Shown piece by piece: positions 1 through 8,491 of a stretch of DNA of 64,000 nucleotides. This stretch comes from Collinsella sp. GTDB taxonomy: Bacteria; Actinomycetota; Coriobacteriia; Coriobacteriales; Coriobacteriaceae. The stretch is from positions 3,358 through 67,357 of the forward strand of contig JAUMPM010000044.1 of the NCBI GenBank assembly GCA_031294825.1, given 5' to 3'. How positions within the stretch are numbered: position 1 is the first letter of the stretch; every line of letters begins with the position of its first letter. Position numbers and translations under genes: made by a program. Below the pieces are notes generated by a model. The model was not told where the DNA came from, did not search any database, and saw nothing but the letters and a program-made list of their open reading frames with translations.

Positions 1-57
1 TTGGGCGTCACCGAGGAGGCCGCCGAAGCCCGCCTAGCCCAAGCCGCCCTCAACTAA
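1..57 (+). CDS. 3' end of a truncated gene (C-terminal 18 residues)
   Basis: An open frame entering from the left edge reads LGVTEEAAEARLAQAALN and stops at TAA (55-57). It is too short to identify. The Ala/Glu-rich helical sequence and the repeat hairpin 14 bases after the stop are consistent with the true end of a gene, but the product is unknown. Confidence 0.5.
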   Translation: MGVTEEAAEARLAQAALN

Positions 58-70
58 CCCAACCGCGCCA

Positions 71-111
71 AAAACCACCACAAAGGGGACAGGCACCTTT
101 GTGGTGGTTTT
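71..111. repeat. Palindromic repeat family 1, copy 1
   Basis: Perfect 16-bp stem AAAACCACCACAAAGG (71-86) paired with 96-111 around the loop GGACAGGCA. The same stem and loop recur seven more times in the window. Because the stem ends in T4, this copy could also terminate transcription of the gene that ends at 57. Confidence 0.85.
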
Positions 112-165
112 CTTGTTCTAGTAGTATTCATTCTCATCGATACCCACGAGCACAAGGAGTCTCTT

Positions 166-765
166 ATGGCAGAGCCGCTTACCGCCGGAATCACCCGCGA
201 CCGCGCGTTCGAACTGCTCAACGAGCACAACAAGGACCCGTTCCACATCACCCATGGCGAGACGGTCGAGGGCACTATGCGCTACTTTGCGCGCGAGTTC
301 GACCCCGAGAACGAGGAGTTTTGGGGCATCGTCGGTCTGCTGCACGACCTGGATTGGGAGGAGCATGAGGACGACCCCATGAACCACACCATCTATGCTG
401 CCGAGATTCTTGAGGGCGAAGGTGCGTCTCCCGAGCTCATTCGCGCCATCCAGACGCACACGTCGGACTTCAACACCTCGCTGCCCAAACCCGAGCTGCA
501 GATGGAAAAGATCCTGTTTGCCTGCGATGAGCTCACCGGCCTGATCGGCGCCGCCGTCATCATGCGCCCGAGCAAGAGCGTTATGGACTTTACGACCAAG
601 TCGCTCAAGAAGAAGTTCAAGGACAAGCGCTTTGCCGCCGGCTGCTCGCGCGACGTGATTTCGCAGGGCGCCGAGATGCTCGGCTGGGAGCTCCCCGAGC
701 TCTTTGACCGCACCATCGCGGCCATGCAGTCCTTCGCGCCCGATCGCGATACCTTCCAGGCCTAA
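166..765 (+). CDS. HD-domain protein (predicted metal-dependent phosphohydrolase)
   Basis: This 199-residue protein carries the signature of the HD superfamily: the His-Asp doublet at residues 60-61 (GLLHDLDWE), flanking histidines at 30, 74 and 98, and an Asp near 121 (ACDELTGL). HD proteins of this size bind divalent metals and hydrolyse phosphomonoesters or nucleotides. The substrate cannot be told from the sequence. There is no signal peptide or membrane segment, so it should be cytosolic. The gene stands alone between two copies of repeat family 1. The start is ATG after AAGGAG about 10 bases upstream. Confidence 0.85.
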   Translation: MAEPLTAGITRDRAFELLNEHNKDPFHITHGETVEGTMRYFAREFDPENEEFWGIVGLLHDLDWEEHEDDPMNHTIYAAEILEGEGASPELIRAIQTHTSDFNTSLPKPELQMEKILFACDELTGLIGAAVIMRPSKSVMDFTTKSLKKKFKDKRFAAGCSRDVISQGAEMLGWELPELFDRTIAAMQSFAPDRDTFQA

Positions 766-784
766 CCTGCCGCTTCACCTAAAT

Positions 785-821
785 AACCACCACAAAGGGG
801 ACAGGCACCTTTGTGGTGGTT
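785..821. repeat. Palindromic repeat family 1, copy 2
   Basis: 14-bp perfect stem AACCACCACAAAGG (785-798) paired with 808-821, loop GGACAGGCA, followed by T4. It lies between the convergent 3' ends of the HD-domain gene and proA and could terminate both. Confidence 0.85.
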
Positions 822-837
822 TTTCTTTGCGCGGGCG

Positions 838-2124
838 TTAGGGGCGGACCTGACCGGTGCCTCGGAGCCTGTATTTGTAGGTGGTGAGGGCCTCGGCGGC
901 GAAGGGGCCGCGGGCGTGGAGCTTTTGGGTCGAGATGCCGATCTCGGCGCCCAGGCCAAACTCGCCGCCGTCGGTGAAGCGCGTGCTGGCGTTGGCGTAC
1001 ACGGCCGAGGCATCGACCGCATCCAGGAAGCGCTCGCAAGCATCCGTGTCCTCGGCAACGATGGCCTCGGAGTGCATCGTGCCGTAGCGGTTGATGTGTG
1101 CGATGGCCTCGTCCTCGTTTGCCACGACCTTCACGCTCATCTCGAGCGCCAGGTACTCGCGACCCCAGTCCTCCTCAGTCGCGGGGACGTAGTCATCGCC
1201 CTCTACAAAGCCGGCGTCGGCGCACGCGGCGCACGTGACCTCGTCGCCGTGAATGAGCACGCCGTGGTCGTGCAGCACGGCAACGACCGCAGGCAAAAAC
1301 GCATCGGCCACAGCACGGTCGACCAGCAGCGACTCGGCGGCATTGCACACGCCTACGCGCTGGGTCTTGGCATTAACGATAATGTTGAGCGCCTTATCAA
1401 AGTCGGCGGATTCATGCACGTAGATGTGGCAGTTGCCCGTGCCCGTCTCGATAACCGGAACGAGCGACCCGCGCACGCAGCGCTGGATCAGGCCTGCACC
1501 GCCGCGCGGAATGAGTACGTCGACAATGCCGCGGAGCTTCATGAGCTCGCCAGTGGCCTCGCGGTCGGTGGACTCGATCATCGACACGGCCTCGCGCGGG
1601 AAGCCCTTGGCCTCGAGCGCATCGGCCAGCAGCTCAGAAATCATGGCACACGAGTGATAGGCCAGCGAGCCGCCGCGCAGAATGCAGGCGTTGCCGGTGC
1701 GGATGCAGATGCCCGCGGCGTCGGCCGTCACGTTGGGGCGCGCCTCGTAGACCATAGCGACCAGGCCCAGCGGCACGCTCACACGGGTCAGGTCCACGCC
1801 GCTTGCAAGCACGCGGTGGTCGAGCACGCGGCCGACGGGATCGGGCAGCTCGGCGAGCTTTTCCAGGCCGGCGGCCATGCCCTCGACGCGCTCGGGCGTC
1901 AGCCGCAGGCGATCGAGCAGTCCGGCCGAGGTGCCCGCATCGCGCGCAGCGGACATATCGAGCTCGTTGGCAGCGACGATGGAGTCGACACCGTTGCGCA
2001 GTGCTGCGGCCATGGCGCGCACGGCCTCCTGGCGCTGCTCGTTGCTCGCCGCGGTAAGCGAGGCCGACGCTGCCTTGGCGGCAACGGCAAGATCGTGGAC
2101 ATACGTGGCTATATCGACCGACAT
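838..2124 (-). CDS. proA: Gamma-glutamyl phosphate reductase (glutamate-5-semialdehyde dehydrogenase)
   Basis: ProA reduces gamma-glutamyl phosphate with NADPH to glutamate-5-semialdehyde, the second step of proline synthesis from glutamate. The 428-residue length is typical. The catalytic cysteine is Cys260 in VGVCNAAESLLV, and other family blocks such as YEARPNVTADAAG (126-138) and the TGTGNCHIYVHE segment (227-238) are present. The start ATG follows GGAGAAAGG. It is separated from proB (3865-4992, same strand) by a divergently read peptidase gene, so the two proline genes are neighbours but not one transcript. Confidence 0.95.
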   Translation of the reverse strand: MSVDIATYVHDLAVAAKAASASLTAASNEQRQEAVRAMAAALRNGVDSIVAANELDMSAARDAGTSAGLLDRLRLTPERVEGMAAGLEKLAELPDPVGRVLDHRVLASGVDLTRVSVPLGLVAMVYEARPNVTADAAGICIRTGNACILRGGSLAYHSCAMISELLADALEAKGFPREAVSMIESTDREATGELMKLRGIVDVLIPRGGAGLIQRCVRGSLVPVIETGTGNCHIYVHESADFDKALNIIVNAKTQRVGVCNAAESLLVDRAVADAFLPAVVAVLHDHGVLIHGDEVTCAACADAGFVEGDDYVPATEEDWGREYLALEMSVKVVANEDEAIAHINRYGTMHSEAIVAEDTDACERFLDAVDASAVYANASTRFTDGGEFGLGAEIGISTQKLHARGPFAAEALTTYKYRLRGTGQVRP

Positions 2125-2236
2125 GGGCGGCCCTTTCTCCTAGAAGTTTGCAACCATGGTAGCCGATTTGCGCATGGCCTCGCCCGCGGCGGTAGAATTG
2201 GTCAACCCGAAACACCGCAACGAACGGAAGACTCAC

Positions 2237-3655
2237 ATGGCCCTCATCACTTCATACCACGTTCCCGGCCTTTACGTCGAGGACCACAGCATCGACGTCC
2301 CCCTTGACTGGCGCGGCCTAGAGCCGATGCTTCTGGCCGTCGGCAGCACCATGCGCCGCGGCGCTATGCCGGCACCCATCGCCGGCGCGCCCGAGAGCAT
2401 CAAGCTCTTCTACCGCGTGGTTTGCGCACCCGACCGCATCAACGACGATCTGCCGCTGCTCCTGTTTTTGCAGGGCGGCCCCGGCGGCGAGAGCCCGCGT
2501 CCGCTGTCGCCCACAAGCGACGGCTGGATCGAGGAGGCCGTCAAGCACTTCCGCGTGGTCCTTCCCGACCAGCGCGGCACCGGACGCAGTAGCTGCGTGG
2601 ACGGACGCACGATCAAGGCACTGGGTGATCGCGCAACGGCCGCTGGCGCCGATACAGCACGCTCGCAGGCGGACTTCCTCAAGCGCCACCTCGCCAGCTC
2701 CATCGTGCGCGATTTTGAATACCTGCGACTGGTGGGCTTTGGCGGCAAGCCGTGGGTCACGCTCGGCCAAAGCTACGGCGGTTTTTTGACGCTGAGCTAC
2801 CTGTCGCTCTTCCCCGAGGGCGTGGCGGCGAGCTTTACCTGCGGCGGAATCCCCCACGTGCCGGCGAGCGCACGCGAGGTCTACGCGCACACCTTCCCGC
2901 GCATGGCCGCCAAGACGCAGCAGTATTATGACCGCTACCCCGCTGACGTCGAGCGCGTGGCAGCCCTGGCCGATGCGCTCGAGGCTCAGAAGCCCGTGCT
3001 ACCCGACGGCTCGCCGATGACAGTCGAGCGCCTACAGCTCATGGGCAGCGACTTTGGCATGAAGCCGAGCTTTGAACGCATGCATTGGATTATCGATCAT
3101 GCTTTTGTTGATGGCGACGGCACGCTGACCTGCGACGCCTCGGTATCTGACAGCTTTTTGATGCGCGCCTTCGAGCGCACCAACACGCGCACGAATCCGC
3201 TGTACTGGACGCTGCAGGAGTTCATATACGCCGACGGTGACACTATGCCCATTGGCTGGGCCGCGGCTGAAGAGAAGGCTCACCGCGCCGAGTTCGACAC
3301 CCTCGCGCGCCCGCTCATGTTTACCGGCGAGGCCATGTTCCCGTGGATGTTCGAGCAGATGCCCGAGCTTAAGCCGTTTAAGCCTGCCATGGACCTGCTG
3401 ATGGAAGACACCAGCTGGGACAAGATCTACGACCCGCAGCGCCTGGCCTGCAACGAGGTGCCGCTCCAGGCCGCGGTGTATTTCGACGACATGTACGTCG
3501 ATTCGGGCCTGCAGCTCGATACGCTCAGCCGCGTGGGCAACTCGCACGCCTGGGTGACCAACGAGTTCGAGCACGATGGCCTGCACGGCAGCGTGGTGTT
3601 CAAGCACCTCTTCAACGAAGCCCTCAACCGAGGAGACCTGCGCCAGATCTTCTAG
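2237..3655 (+). CDS. Proline iminopeptidase-like alpha/beta hydrolase (peptidase S33 family)
   Basis: A 472-residue serine hydrolase. The oxyanion-hole motif QGGPGG is at 80-84, the DQRGTGRS block at 111-118, and the nucleophile elbow GQSYGG at 177-182 with Ser179. A late His in EHDGLH near the C-terminus fits the catalytic triad. Family members release N-terminal proline or other residues from small peptides in the cytosol. The ATG at 2237 follows GGAAG. An upstream in-frame extension exists but has no ribosome binding site. It lies between proA and proB on the opposite strand, so salvage and synthesis of proline may be linked here; that is inference. Confidence 0.85.
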   Translation: MALITSYHVPGLYVEDHSIDVPLDWRGLEPMLLAVGSTMRRGAMPAPIAGAPESIKLFYRVVCAPDRINDDLPLLLFLQGGPGGESPRPLSPTSDGWIEEAVKHFRVVLPDQRGTGRSSCVDGRTIKALGDRATAAGADTARSQADFLKRHLASSIVRDFEYLRLVGFGGKPWVTLGQSYGGFLTLSYLSLFPEGVAASFTCGGIPHVPASAREVYAHTFPRMAAKTQQYYDRYPADVERVAALADALEAQKPVLPDGSPMTVERLQLMGSDFGMKPSFERMHWIIDHAFVDGDGTLTCDASVSDSFLMRAFERTNTRTNPLYWTLQEFIYADGDTMPIGWAAAEEKAHRAEFDTLARPLMFTGEAMFPWMFEQMPELKPFKPAMDLLMEDTSWDKIYDPQRLACNEVPLQAAVYFDDMYVDSGLQLDTLSRVGNSHAWVTNEFEHDGLHGSVVFKHLFNEALNRGDLRQIF

Positions 3656-3657
3656 CA

Positions 3658-3719
3658 AAGGAGTGTCCCCACCTGCCGGCACAAAAAGAACGTCCCCAAG
3701 TGCCGAACAAGTGCCGGCA
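3658..3719. repeat. Repeat family 2, copy 1 (GTGTCCCC / TGCCGGCAC)
   Basis: Begins just after the peptidase stop with AAGGAGTGTCCCCACC, then TGCCGGCAC, then GTCCCCAAGTGCCG and GTGCCGGCA. The same words occur at 16439-16571 and 53626-53668, always between genes. Confidence 0.7.
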
Positions 3720-3751
3720 ACGACAATGCCGCAGGTAGAGAGCGGAAAGCG

Positions 3752-3850
3752 AAAACGCCCCTAAGCGAGCAAGGTGACGTGAAAGAGGAGGGCATTGACC
3801 TTTTGGTCATGCCCGACGATTGAACGTCAGATTGCCGCTTAGGGGCGTTT
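3752..3850. other. Long multi-part hairpin element (~99 bp)
   Basis: Outer arms AAAACGCCCCTAAGCG (3752-3767) and CGCTTAGGGGCGTTT (3836-3850) pair over 15 bases. Inside, GACGT and ACGTC pair, and a central hairpin GGGCATTGACC-TTTT-GGTCATGCCC forms the tip. It fills the gap between the convergent ends of the peptidase gene and proB. It could be a two-way terminator, a small non-autonomous mobile element, or a structured RNA. The T-rich outer flank fits termination of proB best. Confidence 0.7.
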
Positions 3851-3864
3851 GCAGCGTCAATTGG

Positions 3865-4992
3865 TTATGCAAATACGATCAAGTTATCCCTGTGTATCGC
3901 GGGCTTCTCGGCCAGGTTTGCAAGCAGGCGGTTGCTGGCGATCTGGTCCTGACGGCGGCCGGCAGCAAGTTCCAACACGTCCGAATCGGCCTCGGCGATA
4001 CCGCGCGCAACAACCATGCCACTCGGGTCGCACACGTCGAGCACATCGCCCTCGGCAAACTCGCCATCGACCTCGCGAATACCCACCGCAAGCAGGGACG
4101 ACCCGTGGCCGACCAGCGCTTTCGCGGCACCGTCATCGACCGTCACCGATCCGTGAGCATTGTCGCCCAGCGCGATCCACAGCTTGCGGGGCGCAATATC
4201 CAGGCGCTCCGCCGGCGGGTCGAACAGCGTGCCCACGCTCTCGCCGCGGGCCAGACGCACGAGCGCATCGGGCTCCTCGCCCGAGCAAATCACGCTCTGA
4301 ATGCCGGCCGTCATCAAAATGCGGCTCGCGCGAATCTTGGTGATCATGCCGCCCGTACCCACCGAGGTCGAAGAATCGCCCGCCGAGGCAATGATCTTGG
4401 CATCGATCTTATGCACGACCGGGACAAACTCGGCCGTCGGGTCCTCGTGCGGATTGGCGGTGTAGAGGCCGTCGATGTCGGACAGCGTCACGCACAGGTC
4501 GGCGGAAACCAGGCAGCTCACGAGCGCCGCCAGCGTGTCGTTGTCGCCGAACTTGATCTCGTCGACGGTAACGGTGTCGTTCTCGTTGACGACCGGCACC
4601 ACGCCCAGCTCCACCAGACGCAGCAGGGCGTCGCGCGCGTGTAGATAGGACGTGCGACGCGCCGTGTCGTGACGCGTGAGCAGCACGAGCGAGGTGAGCA
4701 GATCCCGTGCATGAAACTCCTCGTCGTAGGCAGACGAGATGATGCACTGACCGGCCGAGGCGCAGGCCTGCAGGCTCGGCAGGTCACCGACCGGCTTGCG
4801 ATCGAAGCCCAGCACGGGATAGCCACAGGCAATAGCGCCGGAGCTCACCACGACCAGACGCCAGCCGAGCTTGCGCAGGGCCGCGGCCTGATCGGCCAGC
4901 CCGCCGATAAAGGCGCGGTTGACCTTGCCATCGGCGCCCACCACCGTGGACGAACCGATCTTTACCACCATCGTTTTATAAGAAGTCGTCAT
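3865..4992 (-). CDS. proB: Glutamate 5-kinase
   Basis: ProB phosphorylates glutamate with ATP to gamma-glutamyl phosphate, the first and feedback-controlled step of proline synthesis. The 375 residues comprise an N-terminal amino-acid-kinase domain (VVKIGSSTVV at the start, SSGAIACG, NENDTVTVDEIKFGDNDTLAALVS) and a C-terminal PUA domain in roughly the last 100 residues, as in full-length bacterial ProB. The presence of PUA argues for the normal proline-sensitive enzyme. It starts at ATG (4992), 80 bases downstream of the pncB stop, and may be co-transcribed with pncB. Confidence 0.95.
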   Translation of the reverse strand: MTTSYKTMVVKIGSSTVVGADGKVNRAFIGGLADQAAALRKLGWRLVVVSSGAIACGYPVLGFDRKPVGDLPSLQACASAGQCIISSAYDEEFHARDLLTSLVLLTRHDTARRTSYLHARDALLRLVELGVVPVVNENDTVTVDEIKFGDNDTLAALVSCLVSADLCVTLSDIDGLYTANPHEDPTAEFVPVVHKIDAKIIASAGDSSTSVGTGGMITKIRASRILMTAGIQSVICSGEEPDALVRLARGESVGTLFDPPAERLDIAPRKLWIALGDNAHGSVTVDDGAAKALVGHGSSLLAVGIREVDGEFAEGDVLDVCDPSGMVVARGIAEADSDVLELAAGRRQDQIASNRLLANLAEKPAIHRDNLIVFA

Positions 4993-5072
4993 ACGTCAAA
5001 CCAATCGAATGATGAGCGAGCGGGCGAACAGGCGAGCGAGTAAATGGTCCGTTTTCCTCCGTCGCATGCGGA

Positions 5073-6578
5073 TCATTTTGCCCAGGGGAAAGCCGACGCC
5101 GCGGCCATGTTCTTGCGCACGAGCTCGTCGCGCACCTGAGCCAGGCCCTGCTCCATGCCCACAACATAGGTCTGCGGGTACAGGAAGCGCTTGAAAGCTG
5201 CGTCCAGATGATCGAGTGCCCAAGCACAGCGCTCGCGCGCGTCCTTGATGCTCTCACGCGGAGCAACCGCACTGCCGTCGCGCACGATCGGCACCAGCAG
5301 CTCACGATACTCAAGCTCGGACACGTCGGTCACCAGCGCCGCATCGTTTACGGCCACGAGGGTATTGCCGCGCGCGGCGCCCTCACCTGCCAGATGGTCC
5401 TCGTCATAGATCATGTCGCAGACCGGGCCGCCAAAGCCGTCGTAATAACGGCGCACGCGCTGCACGCCGGGAATCGTGCGCTTGTAGGGCTGCTCGGAAA
5501 GCTTCACCACCGGCGTCCACGGGTCCGTCTCGCTCGCGCGGCGGGCCGAAAGCTTGTACACGCCGCCCAGCGCCGGCTGATCGTAGCAGGTCGCGAGCTT
5601 GGTGCCCACGCCAAAGCTATCGATGGGCGCACCCTGGTCGAGCAGCGACTGAATCGTGTACTCGTCCAGGTCGTTGGAGACCGAAATCCCCACATAGGGC
5701 AGGCCCTCAGCATCAAAACGGCCGCGGACATACTTGGACAGCTTGGCGAGGTCGCCCGAGTCGATGCGAATAGCCGACAGGCGCTCGCCCACCGCCTCCA
5801 TCTCCTTGGCAACCGTAATGGCATGCTCGCAGCCCTCGCGTACATCGTAGGTGTCGATGAGCAGCGTACAGTTCTTGGGGCTCGACTTGGCAAATGCGCG
5901 GAAGGCCTCGAGCTCGGAATCGAAGCTCATCACCCAGCTGTGCGCATGCGTGCCAAAGACGGGAATACCGTAGCGGCGACCGGCGAGCACATTAGACGTA
6001 GAGGAACAGCCGGCAACGTAGCTCGCGCGCGCGACGGCCAGGCCGCCATCGGGACCCTGGGCACGGCGCAGGCCAAACTCGGCCACGGGACGACCGTCGG
6101 CCGCCAACACCACGCGTGCCGTCTTGGTGGCAACAAGCGTCTGGAAGCCGACGATGTTGAGCAGCGCGGTCTCGAGAAGCTGGCACTCCAGCGACGGGCC
6201 GGTGACGCGCACCATGGGCTCGCGCGGAAACACGAGCTCGCCCTCGGGCACGGCGTCAATGTTCACGTGCGCACGGAAGTTGCGCAGGTAGTCGAGGAAT
6301 GCAGGCTTAAACATCGCGCCGCCGGCCGGAGCCTGGAGCGAAGCTAGATAGTCGATGTCCTCGGGCGTAAAGCGCAGGTTCTCGACAAGCTCGGGCAGCT
6401 CGGCGGTGCCGCACATGACGGCATAGGCGCTGCCAAAGGGATGGTCGCGGTAAAACGCCGTAAAACAACCCTGCTCATTGGCCTTGCCGCTCTCCCACAG
6501 GCCCTGGGCCATAGTGAGTTCGTACAGATCGGTGAGCATTGCAATGTCGGTGGGATGCGAGATGTCGGTCAAAGCCAC
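5073..6578 (-). CDS. pncB: Nicotinate phosphoribosyltransferase
   Basis: The enzyme joins nicotinate to PRPP (with ATP hydrolysis) to give nicotinate mononucleotide in NAD salvage. At 501 residues it is the long bacterial form. Family features visible are the N-terminal LTDLYELTMAQG block, the central EFGLRRAQGPDGG segment, FGTHAHSWVMSF and IRIDSGDL. I chose the GTG at 6578 (protein MALTDISHP) because AAAGG lies at good spacing. Upstream in-frame extension is unlike the family. It is followed by proB on the same strand. Confidence 0.92.
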   Translation of the reverse strand: MALTDISHPTDIAMLTDLYELTMAQGLWESGKANEQGCFTAFYRDHPFGSAYAVMCGTAELPELVENLRFTPEDIDYLASLQAPAGGAMFKPAFLDYLRNFRAHVNIDAVPEGELVFPREPMVRVTGPSLECQLLETALLNIVGFQTLVATKTARVVLAADGRPVAEFGLRRAQGPDGGLAVARASYVAGCSSTSNVLAGRRYGIPVFGTHAHSWVMSFDSELEAFRAFAKSSPKNCTLLIDTYDVREGCEHAITVAKEMEAVGERLSAIRIDSGDLAKLSKYVRGRFDAEGLPYVGISVSNDLDEYTIQSLLDQGAPIDSFGVGTKLATCYDQPALGGVYKLSARRASETDPWTPVVKLSEQPYKRTIPGVQRVRRYYDGFGGPVCDMIYDEDHLAGEGAARGNTLVAVNDAALVTDVSELEYRELLVPIVRDGSAVAPRESIKDARERCAWALDHLDAAFKRFLYPQTYVVGMEQGLAQVRDELVRKNMAAASAFPWAK

Positions 6579-6662
6579 GGGGCGACCTTTCGGATGTGTG
6601 GTGCAGAATTTGAGGGTTGGACGAGAGCAGAGCATGCGGACATGACGCCCGATGCGAATCGG

Positions 6663-7121
6663 TTAGAACAGGCCCATGCTGGTCAGGATCGTGTAGCCCA
6701 TAAAGATGACAAACGCGATGAGGGCAAGGACAATGATGATTTTTTGAGCCGGCGCCATGCCAGGGATCTCGTTCTCGCCCGTAGGCTCCTTGGAGGTAAC
6801 CATGCGCTGGGCAAAGGTCATCTCGTCACGGCTCGACTTGGGCTCGACGGACTTGGGACGAGCGGCCTTTTTAGGCTGAGGTTTGGGCGCGGCAGGTACA
6901 GGCTTCGCAGCAGCGGGCTTGGGTGCGGGCGCGGGCGCCGATGCGGATGCGGCGTTCGTGGCGGCCTCCTCGGCCTTCGCACGCTCGGCACGCAGGGCAG
7001 CCAGCTCCTCACGCTCGCGACGGGCCTCTTCCCGAGCCTCGCGGCGGGCCTTCTCGGCGCGGAGCTCTTCCAACTCAGCGCGCTCCTCGTCGGACAATGG
7101 TTGGGACTCAAACTCGGCCAT
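6663..7121 (-). CDS. Small membrane-anchored protein with coiled-coil and Ala/Pro/Lys linker
   Basis: This 152-residue protein has three parts: a highly charged Glu/Arg/Ala helix (about residues 10-55) that should form a coiled coil, a low-complexity Ala/Pro/Lys stretch (about 60-95), and one C-terminal transmembrane helix (IIIVLALIAFVIFMGYTILTS) near the end. The arrangement suggests a tail-anchored protein with its bulk in the cytosol. I do not recognise a family. The start ATG follows AGAAAGG. The gene begins 18 bases beyond the terminator of the upstream tRNA gene. Confidence 0.75.
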   Translation of the reverse strand: MAEFESQPLSDEERAELEELRAEKARREAREEARREREELAALRAERAKAEEAATNAASASAPAPAPKPAAAKPVPAAPKPQPKKAARPKSVEPKSSRDEMTFAQRMVTSKEPTGENEIPGMAPAQKIIIVLALIAFVIFMGYTILTSMGLF

Positions 7122-7139
7122 GGTGCAGCCCTTTCTTTT

Positions 7140-7170
7140 AAAAAAGCCGCCGACACAATGTCAGCGGCTT
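7140..7170 (-). terminator. Rho-independent terminator of tRNA-Ala
   Basis: Read on the minus strand: stem AAGCCGC with GCGGCTT plus an inner GACA/TGTC pairing, followed by a run of six T (7145 down to 7140). It sits 15 bases after the tRNA 3' end. Confidence 0.85.
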
Positions 7171-7184
7171 ATCAAATCCAAGGG

Positions 7185-7257
7185 TGGAGACGAAGGGAGT
7201 CGAACCCTCGGCCTCTGCCATGCGACGGCAGCGCTCTCCCAACTGAGCTACGTCCCC
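7185..7257 (-). tRNA. tRNA-Ala (anticodon CGC)
   Basis: The minus strand folds as a full cloverleaf: acceptor GGGGACG with CGTCTCC, D arm GCTC...GAGC, anticodon stem CTGCC/GGCAG with loop GTCGCAT, and T arm with TTCGACT. The anticodon is CGC, which reads GCG. The acceptor stem has the G3-U70 wobble pair that marks alanine tRNAs. The 3' CCA is not encoded (A73 is followed by CCC), so it would be added after transcription. Confidence 0.95.
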
Positions 7258-7270
7258 AAGACAAGTCGAT

Positions 7271-7298
7271 ATTTTACCTACGGCTCGCCAACTGTCAA
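7271..7298 (-). promoter_or_regulatory. Promoter of tRNA-Ala
   Basis: On the minus strand, a perfect -35 box TTGACA (7298-7293) and a -10 box TAAAAT (7276-7271) are 16 bases apart. Transcription would start about 7 bases before the tRNA. Confidence 0.8.
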
Positions 7299-7361
7299 CG
7301 CCCAATAACCAGTCTTTTTGGGGCGCGGCTATTTTGACAACTTTTCGAGCAGGCGATCCTC

Positions 7362-7400
7362 TCGATGATTTTTTAATCCCCGTCCCAGAAAAATCATCGA
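7362..7400. repeat. Repeat family 4, copy 1 (loop TAATCCCCGTCCCAG)
   Basis: 12-bp perfect inverted repeat TCGATGATTTTT / AAAAATCATCGA around a 15-base loop. A second copy at 18479-18509 keeps the loop word AATCCCCGTCCCAGA but changes the arms. It lies 8 bases beyond the stop of the radical SAM gene. Confidence 0.65.
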
Positions 7401-7408
7401 CGAACGCA

Positions 7409-8347
7409 CTACTTTGCGCTGGTAAGAACACCGGTGGTGTCGAAGGCCGGGGTGAAGCTCTCGTCTACCGCGCCGCCCTCTTGCCAGAACATCGTCGTAA
7501 AGCCCAAGTCGTCGGCATGGTCGAGCACCTGCTCGTACTCCTCGCGCGTCACGGCGCGTGCCAGATCGCCGCCCTGCTCGCGCATAAGCGCATTGGGCGT
7601 GTACTGGTTCATGACCGAGATTGGCACATCGCCCACCGTCTGCCACACTAGGTCCAGTACGCGACACGAATCGTCCGCATGCCCCGGAAGCACCAGGTGG
7701 CGCACGATCATACCGCGCTTCATAAGCCCGTCCTCGTCCACCAACTCTCCCCCGCGGCGCTCGATTTCGCGCGCCATCTGGGCCAGGCCCGACACGGCCA
7801 CACGCGGGTAATCCTTTATATGAGAGAGCGACTGCGCAAGCCCGGCATCGGCATATTTAAAGTCGGTAAGCCACACATCGACCAGGTCGCCGAGCGCCGC
7901 CACGGCACTCGCGCGCTCATAACCGCTCGTGTTGTAGACGATTGGGATGATCAGCCCGCGCGCCCGTGCCGCGGCAATCGCGGCAGGCAACAGGTGCGCA
8001 TAGTGCGTCGCCGTCACCAAATTGATGTTGTTGGCACCCTGGTCCTGCAGTTCCAGCATAATCTCGACCAGGCGCTCAGGCGAAATCTCAAGGCCAAAAT
8101 TGCCGGTCGAGATCTCGTGGTTCTGGCAGTAAATACATTTAAGCGAGCAGCCGCTAAAGAAGATCGTGCCCGAACCGGCCTCACCCGAGATAGGCGGCTC
8201 CTCCCACATATGAAGCGCCGCGCGGGCCACCCTGAGCGTGTCGTTAGCACCGCATACGCCGCGCGCGCCCTCATCGCGCGCCGCACCGCAACGGCGCGGA
8301 CACAAATGGCAGGCGGGCGAAAAAAGTTCGGTCAACGACGTCGGCAT
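7409..8347 (-). CDS. PflX-like radical SAM protein
   Basis: A 312-residue radical SAM enzyme of the PflX (COG1313) type, related to pyruvate-formate-lyase activating enzymes. The 4Fe-4S/SAM motif is CSLKCIYC (Cys-x3-Cys-x2-Cys). An extra N-terminal cysteine set (CHLCPRRCG ... GVCG) is typical of the subgroup and may bind a second metal centre. The true substrate of the family is not known. I chose ATG (MPTSLTEL) because GGAG is nine bases upstream; an upstream TTG five codons earlier overlaps that site. The gene is monocistronic, with a family-4 repeat after its stop. Confidence 0.85.
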   Translation of the reverse strand: MPTSLTELFSPACHLCPRRCGAARDEGARGVCGANDTLRVARAALHMWEEPPISGEAGSGTIFFSGCSLKCIYCQNHEISTGNFGLEISPERLVEIMLELQDQGANNINLVTATHYAHLLPAAIAAARARGLIIPIVYNTSGYERASAVAALGDLVDVWLTDFKYADAGLAQSLSHIKDYPRVAVSGLAQMAREIERRGGELVDEDGLMKRGMIVRHLVLPGHADDSCRVLDLVWQTVGDVPISVMNQYTPNALMREQGGDLARAVTREEYEQVLDHADDLGFTTMFWQEGGAVDESFTPAFDTTGVLTSAK

Positions 8348-8491
8348 AAAAACATGCTCCAAAACAACGATTCAGCAGCTCAAACGTAAAGGGCCAGGCC
8401 GCGTAGACGACTCCGTCCCTAAGGCGCCGTAATCGTCCGACACGATTTTTGTAATGTCAAGACTGGAATCCACAAAGTGCCGCTTTATGAT

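Noticed and set aside
811..2307. A 498-codon open frame on the plus strand opposite proA
   Set aside because: It lies antisense to the well-supported proA gene and reads as low-complexity Ala/Arg/His/Gly sequence, the usual product of the opposite strand of GC-rich genes. Similar long antisense frames opposite brxL (23526-25064), brxC and pncB were dropped for the same reason.
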